Below, one piece after another: positions 25,355 to 38,181 of a stretch of 64,000 bases of DNA. Under the pieces are notes generated by a model. That model saw only the letters and a program-made list of their open reading frames with translations, was not told the DNA's origin and ran no database searches. Source of the stretch: Eutypa lata (taxonomy: Eukaryota > Ascomycota > Sordariomycetes > Xylariales > Diatrypaceae); contig JAKULF010000006.1 in assembly GCA_022661535.1 (NCBI GenBank), positions 62,001 to 126,000 on the forward strand, written 5' to 3'. A program made the translations under genes and the position numbers. Each line of letters begins with the position of its first letter. The first letter of the stretch is position 1.

Positions 25355-27423
25355 ATGCCGCCATCCAACCGGGATATAGAGATGAACATATTCCCCAACA
25401 AGGAGGACTCTTTAGCCCAGGGAAGTGCCTACACCATGCGAGAGCCGCTGTACGAAGACGTTGCGCAACCCAAGCTCCTCGAGCGTTGGGTCGACAGCTT
25501 TCGTCGAGATCCCAACCAGCGTCTCGTCTCAGAGGATCCTCTGGAGGACATCGCCGCCGCCGAATCCGCTCCTCTACACAGGCCTATACTCCCTAGGAGC
25601 GGATCCCAGAGTCACTACTACGATGTACGACGGGCCAATCTACAGACGGCCCATTCGCACTTGGCCAGGAGGTTAAAGGGCCGCCATCTACAGATGATCG
25701 CCATAGGCGGTTCTATAGGAACTGGCCTTTTTGTCGCTTCCGGCCGAGCCCTCGAAGTCGGAGGTCCGGCCTCAGTCCTTATCGCCTATACCTTTATCGG
25801 TGCTATGCTATACACTACCGTCCAGGCCCTCGGCGAACTCGCCGTCGCCTTTCCAGTCGCCGGTTCCTTCTCTGCTTATTCTACACGCTTTCTAGATCCC
25901 TCATGGGGCTTCGCTATGGGCTGGAAGTAAGTCATGCACCCACTCGCCGCCGAGACAAGGAGTCGATCTTCTCACACGTTGATGAATCAAACAGTTATGC
26001 CCTGCAATGGCTCGTCGTGTTGCCTCTCGAGATCATCGCCGCATCCATTACCCTGTCGTATTGGAACTCCAATATAAACAAGGCTATCTTTGTCACCATA
26101 TTCTTAGTATTCGTTGTAATCATCAATTTTTTTGGTGTCAAGGGTTATGGTGAAGCCGAGTTTGTCTTCGCCATTGTCAAGGTGATTGCTGTCATCGGCT
26201 TTATGTTAGTATTTTTTGTTCTATCCCCCTCACCCCATCCCTAGACCGCGAGTAGATGTTGCTGACACGACCATCCCCTTTTTGTTAGTTTGTTGGGCAT
26301 TGTTCTTAACATCGGTGGTGTTCCCGGTGGCGGGTATATAGGGGTTCAATTTTGGAGGGAACCCGGCGCCTTTCACAACGGCTTCAAGGGTCTGTGCAGC
26401 GTCTTCGTCACAGCTGCTTTTGCGTTTGCAGGCACGGAACTAGTTGGACTTGCTGCCGCTGAGACGGCTAACCCGCGCAAGTCTCTCCCGACAGCAATCA
26501 AACAGGTATTCTGGCGTATTACGCTATTCTACATTGTGTCCCTGACTCTGGTCGGGCTTCTGGTCCCATATGACGACCCACGTCTGCTCCTCCCCGGCTC
26601 ATCCGCAGCGGCATCCCCTTTCGTCATCGCTATCGAGAATGCCGGCATCGAAGTCCTACCGTCGGTCATGAACATCGTCATCCTCATCGCCGTGCTTTCC
26701 GTCGGCAACTCGTCCGTCTTCGGCTCCTCGCGCACGCTCGCCGCGCTCGCCGATCAGGGGCAGGCGCCTCGGCTCTTCTCCTACATCGACCGCCGCGGGC
26801 GGCCCCTCGTAGCTATCATCATCGCCTCGTTGATGGGCCTACTGGCATACCTGGCCAACGTGGAGGCCCAGGCCAACATCCTGGAGTGGCTCCTCTCCAT
26901 TTCGGGGTTGTCGTCTATCTTCACCTGGGGGTCCATCTGCCTGGCGCACATCCGGTTCCGTCAGGCCTGGAAGGCCCACGGCCACAGCGTCCGCGAGCTC
27001 GCCTTCACGTCCCAGTGCGGCGTCATCGGCTCCTGGCTCGGCTTCCTGTTCAATGCGCTTGTGCTCATCGCGCAGTTCTGGGTCGGCCTGTGGCCCGTTC
27101 AGGAGGACAGCGGTGGCCACTCCAGTCACGGTCAAAACACCGCCGACGCCAACGCTAACGCCAACATCGATACCGACATGATCACCGTGTACACGACGCG
27201 CGACCGCGTCCGCAACCTCTTCCTCCAGTACATGGCCGTCCCCATCGTCGTGATCTTCTACGTGGCCCACCGCCTCTGGTACCGCACCTCTGTGATCCGC
27301 ATCGCTGACATGGACCTCGACACCGGGCGCCGCGACTTCAACCTGCCGATCCTCGTCGCGCAGGAGAGGGAGGAGAGGAAAGCATGGCCGGCTTGGAAGA
27401 AGGGTTATAAGTTTTTGTGCTGA
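25355..27423 (+). CDS. Amino-acid permease (AAP/YAT family)
   Basis: Three exons (25355-25926, 25995-26204, 26289-27423) encode about 638 residues. This is a plasma-membrane proton-coupled amino-acid importer of the fungal AAP/YAT branch of the APC superfamily, related to Gap1. After a hydrophilic N-tail of about 105 residues comes the TM1 signature (RHLQMIAIGGSIGTGLFVASG), then GELAVAFPVAGSF, and after splicing GWNYALQWLVVLPLEI. The third exon has FAFAGTELVGLAAAET and the remaining spans, for 12 predicted in total. Both introns have phase 2, and joining them restores family motifs (AVIGFILLGIVLNIGG). A loop near residue 545 has an unusual Asn/Ala/Asp stretch (ADANANANIDTD). The third exon is much richer in C or G at third positions than the first. 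Substrate specificity cannot be read from sequence. Confidence 0.92.
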
Positions 27424-28689
27424 TTGATTGACTGATTGTGTTGATGTGGCTTGTTTTGTCTTGTTTTGCCTTGTATTATCGAAGAAGCGTGCGTGTGTAC
27501 TTGCTTGCTTGCTTGCTAGATCGATGAACGGAATGGAATGGTATCATGTACTGTGCAGGTTTTCGAACTATATATGTTTGGATGGGCATTTATTTGCTTT
27601 GCTTTTGAGGTCCCAAACCAGGGGCCGAGGAGTGGGCGGGCTGATGAGTCGTCCTCGATGGGGTTGGTAATTACTGATGAGTCCGACGGTTATATGTATT
27701 AGAGGGTATTTCTTATATTTGATTTAATGGGCACGTCGTCGGATACCCCCAGGTAGATATGGGCGACAAAGTTGTCTTTCCTAGAATGATATATACTAGA
27801 TAGCTCATTAGAGTAGACGAAATGACGATGTACGATTCTCGAGGACGCCTGTCCGACCTATGGCCAACCAGCCTAACTAAACCCCTTGCTATCAATGTTG
27901 CAATCTACGTTGAACTAACATCACATAATCAATATCACATAATTGATGGATTTGATACGGTCACTTTTCGTATCCATGCAGATTAGGGTTAGGATCTTCA
28001 TAATGGTTCACGGTTAATAGAAAATATCTAACTAGGTAGTTTCAACAGCAATATTTACATACAACGAGAGCCCCTCAAGATGAAAAGTGAGAGCCCGAGT
28101 AAAACAATAGACAGCAGCTTGGGCACATATGTCAGATACCTAGCTATGTATATGCTCCATCGCCAGTGGAGTTAAGTCGCGTGGCTCAGGCTCATGCATC
28201 TAACTAAACACTTAGACTACATAGTTATCGACAACAAGAGACAGTCCATGCTTCTAAACCCACAAGAATAGGAGTGTTCCAGATGATTGTTAGTCGCGCG
28301 ACGAACGAACGAAAAATAACAATAGAGAACTGAAAGCTATGCATCAGGTAACTACAGAAGAACAGACATCGCTACCTATCATGTCATCTTTTGTACACAC
28401 ATCCGTACATACTAGGCCATTCGTATCCTACGGTGTTTTTTTTTTTTTTGCTCTTTTTTTTTAACCCCCTTCATACAATAGTAGAATACCTCTTCTCCTC
28501 TTCGGACATGATGGCACTCGCGTCCTAGAGCCCTCGTAGTTCATGAACAGTCATGAAAGCATTTCTTCATCATAACACAAAAGGGATAATAGGGATGGAT
28601 ATAATGGGTACTACTAGCATCATCATCCGCTATAGTTCTTCGCTCACTCCCTCTCTTCAGCGCAGTCGGCCGTCGTCGTCGTGGGTCGC
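27424..28689. other. Convergent intergenic region
   Basis: No gene is seen. It contains a TTGC tandem run (27500-27517) and a poly-T stretch near 28436-28449, followed by a second T run. These are likely 3' untranslated sequences of the permease and the NTF2-like gene. Confidence 0.6.
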
Positions 28690-30429
28690 CTAGAAATCCC
28701 AATTGAAACCTCCCGAATTGGCACCCTGCTTCCGTCCGGGGGCCGTTTTCACTGACAGCTTGTTTCCGTGGTCGTCCTTGCCGTCGTCCTCGCCGAAGAA
28801 CCAGCTCCGGTTGGACCCCTTGTTGCCGCCCATACCGTCGCCGCTGATGTGGATGCCGTGGTTGTCCTTGCCAGGATGTCTGCCGCCGTTCTGCGGCACG
28901 GAGCGCTGGTTCTCCTTCTGCGAGGGCGACACGTCGTAGGAAGACCAGTTCGCGTCCATCATTTTGACGGCTTTCTTGCGGTCCTCGCCGACAGCGGCGG
29001 GCCGCATCTGCGGCTCCTGGGCCGGGGATTGGTCCGTCATGTTGAAGTGAGGCGCGAAGTCCCGGCCGCGATCCTTCATGTTCGTGATGACACCAAGAGC
29101 GCCGGAATCCTCGGTGGGTGCCGCCGCTTCGTCGCTCTCATCGTTATACAGATTGTTCTGGTATAAACCTAAGCCCATGTTATGAGTAGCACCACGGGGT
29201 CGCGAGGTGCGTGGCTCGCCCTTGGGAAGGCCGTCATCAATGAATTCGAAGTGCGGCTCGGCGTCGCGGCGGGGCTTAGGAGGGGCAGCCTTACGCTGAG
29301 GGCTATCGAAGACCTCGCTGTCCTCGGTTCCCCAGTGGCGAGCTTCTTGTTGGCGGACAACCTTCGTTGGCTTTTCCTTTGCGGGTGTAACGAAGTCCTG
29401 GAAGTCCCACTGGCTAGAGTGTTTTGTTTTTTTGAAGGTCGGGTCACCGGCATGAGGAGCATCGCTAGGATCGGAGCCGTCGGCAAAGTCGAAGTGATCG
29501 TATTTCGTTGGATGAGGTCGGTAGTTGCGATCAGGAGACCACACATCGTCGCGCGCGGGTTTATCATCGTCGTTTTCGGTATCGAATAGACGAGACGGCT
29601 GGAAGTTCTTACCAGCGCCAGCCTTGGGGGCAATGACCTTGGTCGGCGACTCAGGCCGGCGACCCGCGGAGGGAGAGGCTGGGTCCTCAACGGGCTCATC
29701 GCCCAAGATGTCCGTGAAGCTACGCTGCTGCGGTCGAACACCACCTTTCGGGGAGATGACGGACGCAATAGTCTGATCGCTGTCCTCGCGGGGACCAAAC
29801 AGAGAGAGGGAGGTATGAGGATCGCGTGAGATGTTGGCGGAATTGCCACGAGTGCGGACAGGCAGATCGGTGGGTTCCTGAGAGGCAACAACATGCGCAG
29901 ATTTGACGCATGTTTCAATCATCCTGATCTGCTCTTTACTATCGCTGATGGGCCAGTTGCGGCCGGTCTTCCCAATGATGTCGAGTTGCTTGAGGAGGGA
30001 ACCCTGGTCCCATGATTGACGGATCTGCATAATTTTGCCCTGGCCATCGAAGCTGACAAAGTGTGTCTAAGGTTCCTAGAGATTAGCTGATATCTTTGAA
30101 TAGTTCGGTGATTTACGTACAATGGGGACATAGACTACGCGATCAGACAAGAAGTTGTCGTCTAGGCCGGGAAGATAAGGACCGCCGCTAGTAAGGAATT
30201 CGAGAGTAGTGTCGATCTCGACAGCGAGCGCGTTCTGTCCTTGGACTGCATGAAGGAATTCTTCCTTGTTTTTCTTGAACTTGCCGTTGGAGGTTCTAAT
30301 GTGCTGGAGAATGTCGGCGGCACTTTTGATGCTCGTAGTAGTAGTGACATAGTTGAGAGAAGCGTCGTTTGCGAGAAGCGACGCGTCTGGCGCAGCAAGG
30401 AACTGCTTGTACGTGGCTGCTAGCGCCAT
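28690..30429 (-). CDS. NTF2-like-fold protein with long disordered tail
   Basis: Two exons (30121-30429, 28690-30066) encode about 561 residues. The first 165 residues look like a cone-shaped NTF2-like fold. They begin MALAATYKQFLAAPDAS and pass through VVYVPI, then, across the intron, THFVSFDGQGKIMQIRQSWDQGSLLKQL, the usual final strands of that fold. The remaining 400 residues are charged and probably disordered. They carry short repeated aromatic/acidic motifs (YDHFDFADGSD, HFEFIDDG, WSSYDVSPSQKENQ, WFFGEDDG, GGFNWDF) that resemble linear docking motifs. The frame continues upstream of the ATG at 30429 only through a non-ATG start, so 30429 is preferred. The molecular role is unknown. A transport or RNP link is only suggested by the fold. 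Confidence 0.8.
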
Positions 30430-33400
30430 GATGGGCTGGATCAATTGTGATCTGTGGTGTGCTGAGTCCAAATTGTCCAATATAATGGGTTGCGCCAAAG
30501 TCAAAATTATCGGATCAAGTGTTTCGCGACAAGGCACGGAGGATGCGGGTTGAATAAAGGGGGGATGAAGTTCAGACGAAAGTTTTAACAAGTCGCGCAA
30601 GCTTATGTAAGTTAATAGTTAGAAGGAGGTATGTAGGTATTAACAGGTATGCGAAATGGTTTGCCCGCGTCAACAACCTGCTTTTCTCGCTTGAATGTAT
30701 TGTAGAAAATTCCGCATGGAGGGAAAGTATCAACTTAAGGTAAGTATGCAGAGTGGAAGGGAAGTAAGATTCACGTCGGGAAATAAGAAACAGGATATAC
30801 GATGGTATCGGTATCCATGGTTACTGCCTACATACATGTATTATTGCTGATGTAGTACAAGCATATGCGAATAGCAACAGCGATACATAAACAAACACTA
30901 CCCTATCTACATACATATTTACACTACAGCCCGCGATCATTCACATCGATGCCACCCCGATATGGTAAGGCTACCAACATACCTGCATATGCATTATGTA
31001 CCTTTTGATTTGACGGATCGAAAAGGAATGTCAGAGCCGTTTAGTCTTGATCCACTTTCCTGCTGTAGGTGTGTAGGTGCATAGCCATATAATTCCAAGG
31101 TTCTTAAGGGGGGAGAAAAGCAGGGGAGAGCGAGGTAGTCACGAGTTAAAGATACATAGGTAGACATGTAAGGTCATTTGAACATATAGATCGTCTACTC
31201 TATTCGTATATGAGGCATATTTGCGATCCACGTATGCTACAATATTATTAACAAGAACAACAATACCTACCTACCTCTTACTCACGGTCTACGTATAGAC
31301 GCGTAAGTTCTGGCTATCGAACTCAATGCAAACAATATGCATGTCAAGACATGTGGTTCTGGCTCTGGGCTAGAGCCGATTCTAGGTACCCACATGTAGT
31401 TATAGGCTAATGCGTTTCAGTTTCACTAGGGTGGTTGTTTCAATATCTTTTTAGCCTGTCAGCTTCTCTGCCGGTTTAACGTCAACGTGGGATAGCGATT
31501 CTTCATCACTTTGTATAGTTGCTTTTCCTCTTAACGCGATACGTTCTCACTGCTTGCACATGCTTATAGTTATACTATTAGTTTATCTTAACAGTGATAT
31601 TATATTATGATTGTTTGATTCAGTCTAAGTAACGTGACTTGAAATACTTGATATATCTTATATGGTTATCTTATCAAGGCCTTACAGCTGTTGACAGTAT
31701 ATTCTCAATCCATGGGCTACAATGCCGCGGATAGGAGGCAGCTTATGTTCAATAATGACAGGTAAGTAGAGGACATCCACGGTGATAATATATAGTATCT
31801 GCTGGTGGGGTTTACGTCATAGGGTATTGTACATGAACACTGGTGCATTTACATAGTAGTTTTGGATGGCAAAAATCTACATATTCTCATCAGTATCGTT
31901 TATAAAAGTGTTAATACAATTTATATTAAAGAATTACATTGGCTTAAGTTTTAAATCAACCTGGAAAATTGTAATGACGCGCAAAGGTTCGGTATAGCAT
32001 TCCAGTGGTCCTCTGCGGGGATCTTGGATATAGCAACTGCGCTGAGTATTAATTGTGTAATATGACCAGGCTGAACCGATAGTTACGGAGTTCCAACGGG
32101 CCTTTTTAAGTATGAGAATATGGCGAGCTTTGATAGCAGATATTAAACACTAAAGTAGCAAAGGCAAATGTCATGACTAAATTGGAGCTATTCTCACTCA
32201 TTAGAGGTAGGGACGTTGAATAGACAGTGATAGTTATGAACACAATACTAATATCGAGACTTCGGGCAATTAGATCTATTATCATTGACACACATATGTA
32301 ACAACAGGCATGAGTAATAAGATTCCTTTAAGTTATGTAGCATCTGGCAACTTCATATGAAGTTACAGGCCTTGTACATTGACACAAAATTGCTATAACT
32401 TTTTTCAGGCGAGTATCCCCCTTTATAGCAACTATTGAACTACGAACTACATATAGCCTTTTCAACACTATGGAGTGGGGGAGGGGTTTTCATGATATAT
32501 TTGAATGATTGAACCGCATGCCGGGAAATGAAAAGTGAAATTGTACTTTTCATAAGAGATGACTAAGACTTTAAGTCGTACATAGATTATCATTATGTTA
32601 GATCGTGGTACCATTTAACATCCAACATTAAGATGCATTGGCAGACGTTGGTATCTAACTTGCGAAGAGTATCTAAAAATGGCATCATCCCGAGCTGTAG
32701 GCTGCCGCGTTAGGTAACTACTTAGCGTATCGGACAGTTAAGGGTTGAAGCTTCACGTTTGTATGGGTCCGTACATGGAGCTAAGTACCTGCTGGAGACT
32801 TGAAATTAGGTACCTTACATATCATTTATCGTGTATCTGTACCTTTTCAAAGGTAGCAAAGCTGTTTTGATAACTGCGGCTGAGACGAGACTGGACTGGA
32901 TGCCCGGACTGTGCCTACGTACACTTTATTGATAATTCATGACATTTGTTGTCCTCATATGTAATTCCTACAACTCTATAACCCCACGACAACATGCACC
33001 CATAAGGTTAGATAGTTATGTAACATTAGGTAAGAAGCCAGCAACATTACACTTCAGCTTTTCTCAATTTGACTAAGTACGCAACACAACCTACATAGTA
33101 ACCCATCCACCATCTACTGTACGTAGTCACACAGCTTTGTTTCTAACAGCACTCTTGCGCGGCAGGAATGAAAAGTTAACCTGTCAACTAAACTAAACCC
33201 TACCTACCTATAGTTATTTATCACATCCAATTTTATCCTACATGCTTATCTACTTATAATATTCACTCATATACAAGGCAAGTAAAGCATTATCGGGTTC
33301 TTGACCTACAAATAACCATCATTGTGCAAGACTAACTAGTTAGGCAGTCTTAGTTGCTTTTCATCTTGCATCCATCGTTCATCTACCGAATACTTCGAGT

Positions 33401-33556
33401 CCATACCGAGCCAACCGATATCGAGGTCACATCTGGAACGTTCGTCATCGTACAGCTCCTTAGTCATATCACGTCTTTTCTACCTTATCCTGCTCTTGCT
33501 GCAGGCCGATTTGCTATGATCATCGACACATCATTGTCACTATCTCTGGCGAGAAC
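30430..33556. other. 3.1-kb AT-rich intergenic region
   Basis: No coding region longer than about 70 codons is present and none looks real. The interval is AT-rich, especially 31,560-32,700, with abundant TA dinucleotides and TACCTA words. It may hold divergent promoters for the NTF2-like and Vps10 genes plus an old decayed insertion, but no transposon ends or coding remnants were recognised. Confidence 0.55.
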
Positions 33557-36500
33557 ATGAGGACCAGGAGACCTTCTACGGCAGTAGCCTCCACATGGCG
33601 AACTGTCCTCCTGCTGACGAGCCTTCTTCTGCTCACTTGTAATTTCGTCAGCGCAAAGAGCGAACCGAATATCGCCCATACCTCGTTCGATTATCCTCCT
33701 AATATTCTAAACTATTTCCGAGACTCCAATGTCATCCTGTTCCAAGAATCCTACGTCGGTACAATATGGCGATCTACTGATGCCGGCGCTACTTGGAAGG
33801 AGGCCGATGGCATCGAACATGACAAAGCTTATGCCCTGATCATGCATGAATATGACCCTGATCGCGCCTACGTGCTGACCAGGGGCAACCTACATTGGAA
33901 GACAGAAGACAAGGGGGAAACATGGACCACCTTCTTCACCGATGCCTACACTAGCAATAGGAGAGAGTTTGGCTGGATGTCCTTCCACGCTGACGACCCC
34001 GATCGCATTATATTCTATGGCATGGATTGCGAGTCGGTATTCTGCGAAGAGGTCGTCATGTACACGACTGATGGTTTTGAGGGAGATGCCAAATTCCTAC
34101 GCAATAATGCAAACGGCTGTTGGTGGGCCAAGTCTTCTCATCTCTTCACTACAGGCCAGGGTGACCTGGACGCCAACAGGATCCTGTGCATTGTCCGTAC
34201 CGCTGGCTTCTTTAGCAGCAGGGAGGACAACCGACTTCTGATCTCAGATAATTTCTTCAGTGCCAAGTCCGAAGACTCCACAGGCACCATTCAGGAGTTT
34301 GAGCCAGATTTAGATAATGGCAACACCGTTCAGGGCGCTGTAAACATAGCCATCGTCAAGAAGTACCTCCTGGTAGCTACCACCTCGAAGAACACGGATG
34401 AGATGGCATTGTTTGTCAGTAAGGATACGATCCACTGGCATCGGGCCGTTTTCCCCGAAGACCACCGGCTAGATGAAAAAGCTTATACTGTTCTCGAAAG
34501 TACAAACTACAGCATACAAGTCGATGTTATGACGAGCACCAACATGCTCCAACCAATGGGTGTCATCCTTACTAGTAACTCCAATGGCACTTATTTTACG
34601 AGGAATGTGGAACATACGAACCGCAACCTCTGGGGAAATGTCGACTTTGAGAAGGTCTCGGGGATCCAAGGCATTTTCCTGGTCAACCAGGTCGATAACT
34701 GGGAGGAGGTGACGAAGGACCCAGTTGCCGAGAAGGAGGTTAAGACAAAGATCACCTTCGACGATGGCAGGACTTTTGAATCTGTTAAAACAGGCGATGA
34801 TCAGATTCATCTTCATTCTATCACGGAAGTAAACAATGTCGGGCCTATCTTTTCAAGCCCCGCCCCTGGCCTTGTCATGGGGAACGGTAACACAGGCAAA
34901 TACCTGAAAAGATTCTTGGATTCCAATCTTTACGTATCTGATGATGCGGGGAGGACATGGATTGAGGGTCCTAAAGGCCCCCATAAATACGAATTCGGCG
35001 ACCAAGGATCTATTTTGCTAGCCATAAAGGATAGCGATAGTGATGAAGCTGATGTCAACGAACTGCGGTATTCTCTGGATCATGGGAAAGAGTGGGAAAC
35101 GGTCAAGCTTCCAGATGACCTAAAGGTGCTCCCATGGACACTGACAACGGCGCCTGGGTCAACAAGCCTGAAATTTGTCCTCACCGCACACACAGGATCT
35201 AGAATGGAACCCACTAAATCCTACGTCATCTCCATCGACTTCGACGGCCTACATGAAAACACATGCAAAGAAAGTGATATGGAAGATTGGTATGCAAGGT
35301 CAGATGATGATGGGAACCCTAGCTGTGTCATGGGTCACAAACAAAAATACCGCCGGCGCAAAAAGACTGCCGAGTGTTTTATCAAGCAGGAGTTCAAAGA
35401 CCCGGTTCCTGAATTCGAACCGTGTGAGTGTACCGATGCTGACTTTGAGTGCGACTTCAACTTCAAAGGAGACGGAGACGAGTGCAAGTTGATTGGGGCC
35501 GTACTAGCTCCGGAAGGGACTTGCAAGAGCGGCGACCCCGATGAAACGTTCAAGGGTTCTTCCGGCTGGCGCCTAATTCCCGGAAACAAGTGCAAACGTA
35601 CAGGTAGTAACCAAAAAGATGACGAGAAGGAATGGAAATGTGCCGACTCCAAGCTTCCGCCGACTGCACCAGGCAGTGGGGATGTGGACCATACTCTAAC
35701 CCCTTTCAAAGGAGACTTCCAATACCTAGAAAAGCACTACCTTGAGCGAGGTGAAAGCAGCAGTCAAGGCGGCGAAACCATCATCGCGAGACCTATCGGT
35801 TCGAAGAGTGCTGGGGACATATATATTACTCATGACCACGGCAAGACTTGGACTAGGCCCGAAGAGCTCCGTGAAAAGAAAATTTGGGCCATCACCACGC
35901 ATCCCCATGTTAAGGATATGGTCTTCTTTCTTACTACGAAGGAAGAAGTATTCTACACAGCCGATCGGGGCCGGAACTTTGATTCTTTCAAGACGAACGA
36001 CCCGCCTGATTTTCAAGGCGGTAGGCTACCTCTCAGTTTCCACCCAGATAGAAAGGACTGGCTTATTTGGCACGGCGAGAAGTGTCTAGACAGCAATAAT
36101 TGCTATCTAGAGGCCGCCCTTACCACCGATCGCGGCTATAGCTGGACCTTGATCAGACGATACGTTGAAAAGTGCGAGTTCACAGGATCCTCTGCGTACA
36201 GCGGGTTCCGAAACGAAACGCAGATCGTGTGCCTTGCGAAGAAGCGCGAAGACAACGAACCTGACAACCCCAAGCAACTCTTGTACAGTGATGATTTCCC
36301 TAAGTATGACATGAATGTGGCCCAGGACGATGTAAAGGATTTTGCAACCATGGCTGAGTTCATCGTGGTAGCCACAGAGAATCAAACCGAGAATACCCTA
36401 AATGCGCTTGCAAGTCTCAATGGACGGGACTACGCTCACGCTCACTTCCCTTTTAACTTCGAGGTTCCTCACCAACGAGCCTACACTGTCCTGGATAGTT

Positions 36501-38181
36501 CATCTCACGCAGTCAACCTGTTCGTCGTGACCGAAGATGAAAAAGATCACCGCTATGGATCCATCCTCAAGAGCAACTCCAATGGGACGTCATATGTGCT
36601 AAGCGCATCGGGTGTGAACTGCGACAACGCATATTATGTAGATTTTGAGAAAATGCTTGGACTGGAAGGTGTCATCTTAGTGAACACAGTCGAGAACCCC
36701 GACAGCGACTCGGAACGAAAGAGGCTCCAGACGAAGATTACTCACAATGATGGTGCCCAATGGGCCTTCCTACCTCCCCCTCAGGAAGATGCTGACGGCA
36801 AGGCTTATGATTGCTCCAGCAAGCATGGCGATGAAACTTGCGCTTTGCATATCCATGGATATACCGAACGGCAAGATCATGGAAATACATATTCTTCCGA
36901 GTCAGCAGTTGGGCTCATGTTTGGTGTTGGCAATGTTGGTCCGATACTGGGCGATGCTAAGGATGCTGACACCTTCATGACGACGGATGCTGGGTTGACT
37001 TGGAAACATGTACAAAAGGGGCGGTGGATTTGGTCTATTGGTGATCAAGGGTCTATTGTTGTTTTAGCACCAAGGGATACAGCTACCAAGTCCGTCTCTT
37101 TCTCAACTGATGAGGGCGACACGTGGGATGAATATGAATTTTCGGATACCGAGATCGCCATTTCGGATATTACAACTTTACGATCCGGCTCATCCCGGAA
37201 CTTCCTCCTTTGGGGTGACGACGGCGGCCAGCTCGTCACCGTCAATCTTGATTTCACCGGTTTGACGGATCGGCCATGCGAGAACGAAGGCGATAGCGAG
37301 ACGTCGGATTATTACCTATGGTCGCCAGAGCATCCTTTGCAACCGAATGGTTGTCTTTTTGGTCACAAGAACCAATACCTTCGCAAGAAAAAGGATAGGA
37401 GCTGCTATAACGACAAGAAGTTGCAACATCTATTCCATGTTGATGACTGCAAATGTACCCGGCAAGATTTCGAGTGGTAAGTTGTCCCCGTTATTGATGT
37501 CTTAGTAGGGTTGATCTGAATTGCTAACGTCTCCGCCCTAGCGATTATAACTTTGAACTGGATAACCACAACTATTGTCACTTGGTTGACGGTCTAGAGC
37601 CCATTTCAGCTGAACAGTACTGCAAAGAACATCCCGACGAGATTGAGTTCTTTGAGCCTAGTGGTTTCCGTCGAATCCCCCTGACAACGTGCAAAGGTGG
37701 TGATGAAATGGACAAGGTGCTCACGCCGCACTCATGTCCTGGGCACGAAGAAGAGTTCGAGAGATCTCACCGCGTGTCAGGCGTGGCCATCTTCTTCGCT
37801 GTAGTCATTCCAATCGCCTTCGCCTCCGGTGCCGGCTGGTGGGTTTGGCGGAACTGGCAAGGAAAATTCGGCCAGATCCGCCTCGGCGAGCAGGGCGGCT
37901 TCGACAACGACGCTCCGTGGGTCAAATACCCCGTCATCGCTGTCTCCGCAGTGGCGGCTGTCGTGGGCGCATTGCCCCTGCTGGCCAGCAGTCTGTGGCG
38001 CAGCGTAAGCTCCCTGTTCGACGGCGTCAGCGCTCGCAGTGGCGGTTACAGCTGGCTTCGCGGCGGCCGGCAGCAGCGGTTCACGACGAGGGATAGTTTC
38101 GCCCGGCGGCGGGGCGACTACACTATGGTGGACGAAGACGAAGGTGAACTTCTAGGAGACGACAGTGATGATGAGGTTTGA
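33557..38181 (+). CDS. vps10: Vacuolar sorting receptor Vps10 (sortilin family)
   Basis: Two exons (33557-37476, 37542-38181) encode about 1,519 residues, close to yeast Vps10. The receptor carries carboxypeptidase Y and other hydrolases from late Golgi to the endosome and vacuole. A signal peptide (hydrophobic TVLLLTSLLLLTCNFVSA, likely cut after residue 33) precedes two Vps10 beta-propeller domains with repeated S/T-x-D-x-G-x-T-W blades (STDAGATW, SDDAGRTW, THDHGKTW, TTDAGLTW). Each ends in a cysteine-rich module (CECTDADFECDFNF, and CKCTRQDFECDYNF restored by splicing). Two membrane spans lie near residues 1385-1409 and 1436-1459, and the tail is acidic (ending EDEGELLGDDSDDEV). The 65-base intron splits the codon of a conserved Cys. 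Confidence 0.96.

Noticed and set aside
26839..27270. 143-residue minus-strand frame opposite the permease
   Set aside because: It is a GC-rich antisense shadow of the permease third exon with no recognisable family.
29169..29918. 249-residue open frame on the minus strand
   Set aside because: It is another frame of the NTF2-like gene's second exon on the same strand, with no ATG context or motif of its own.
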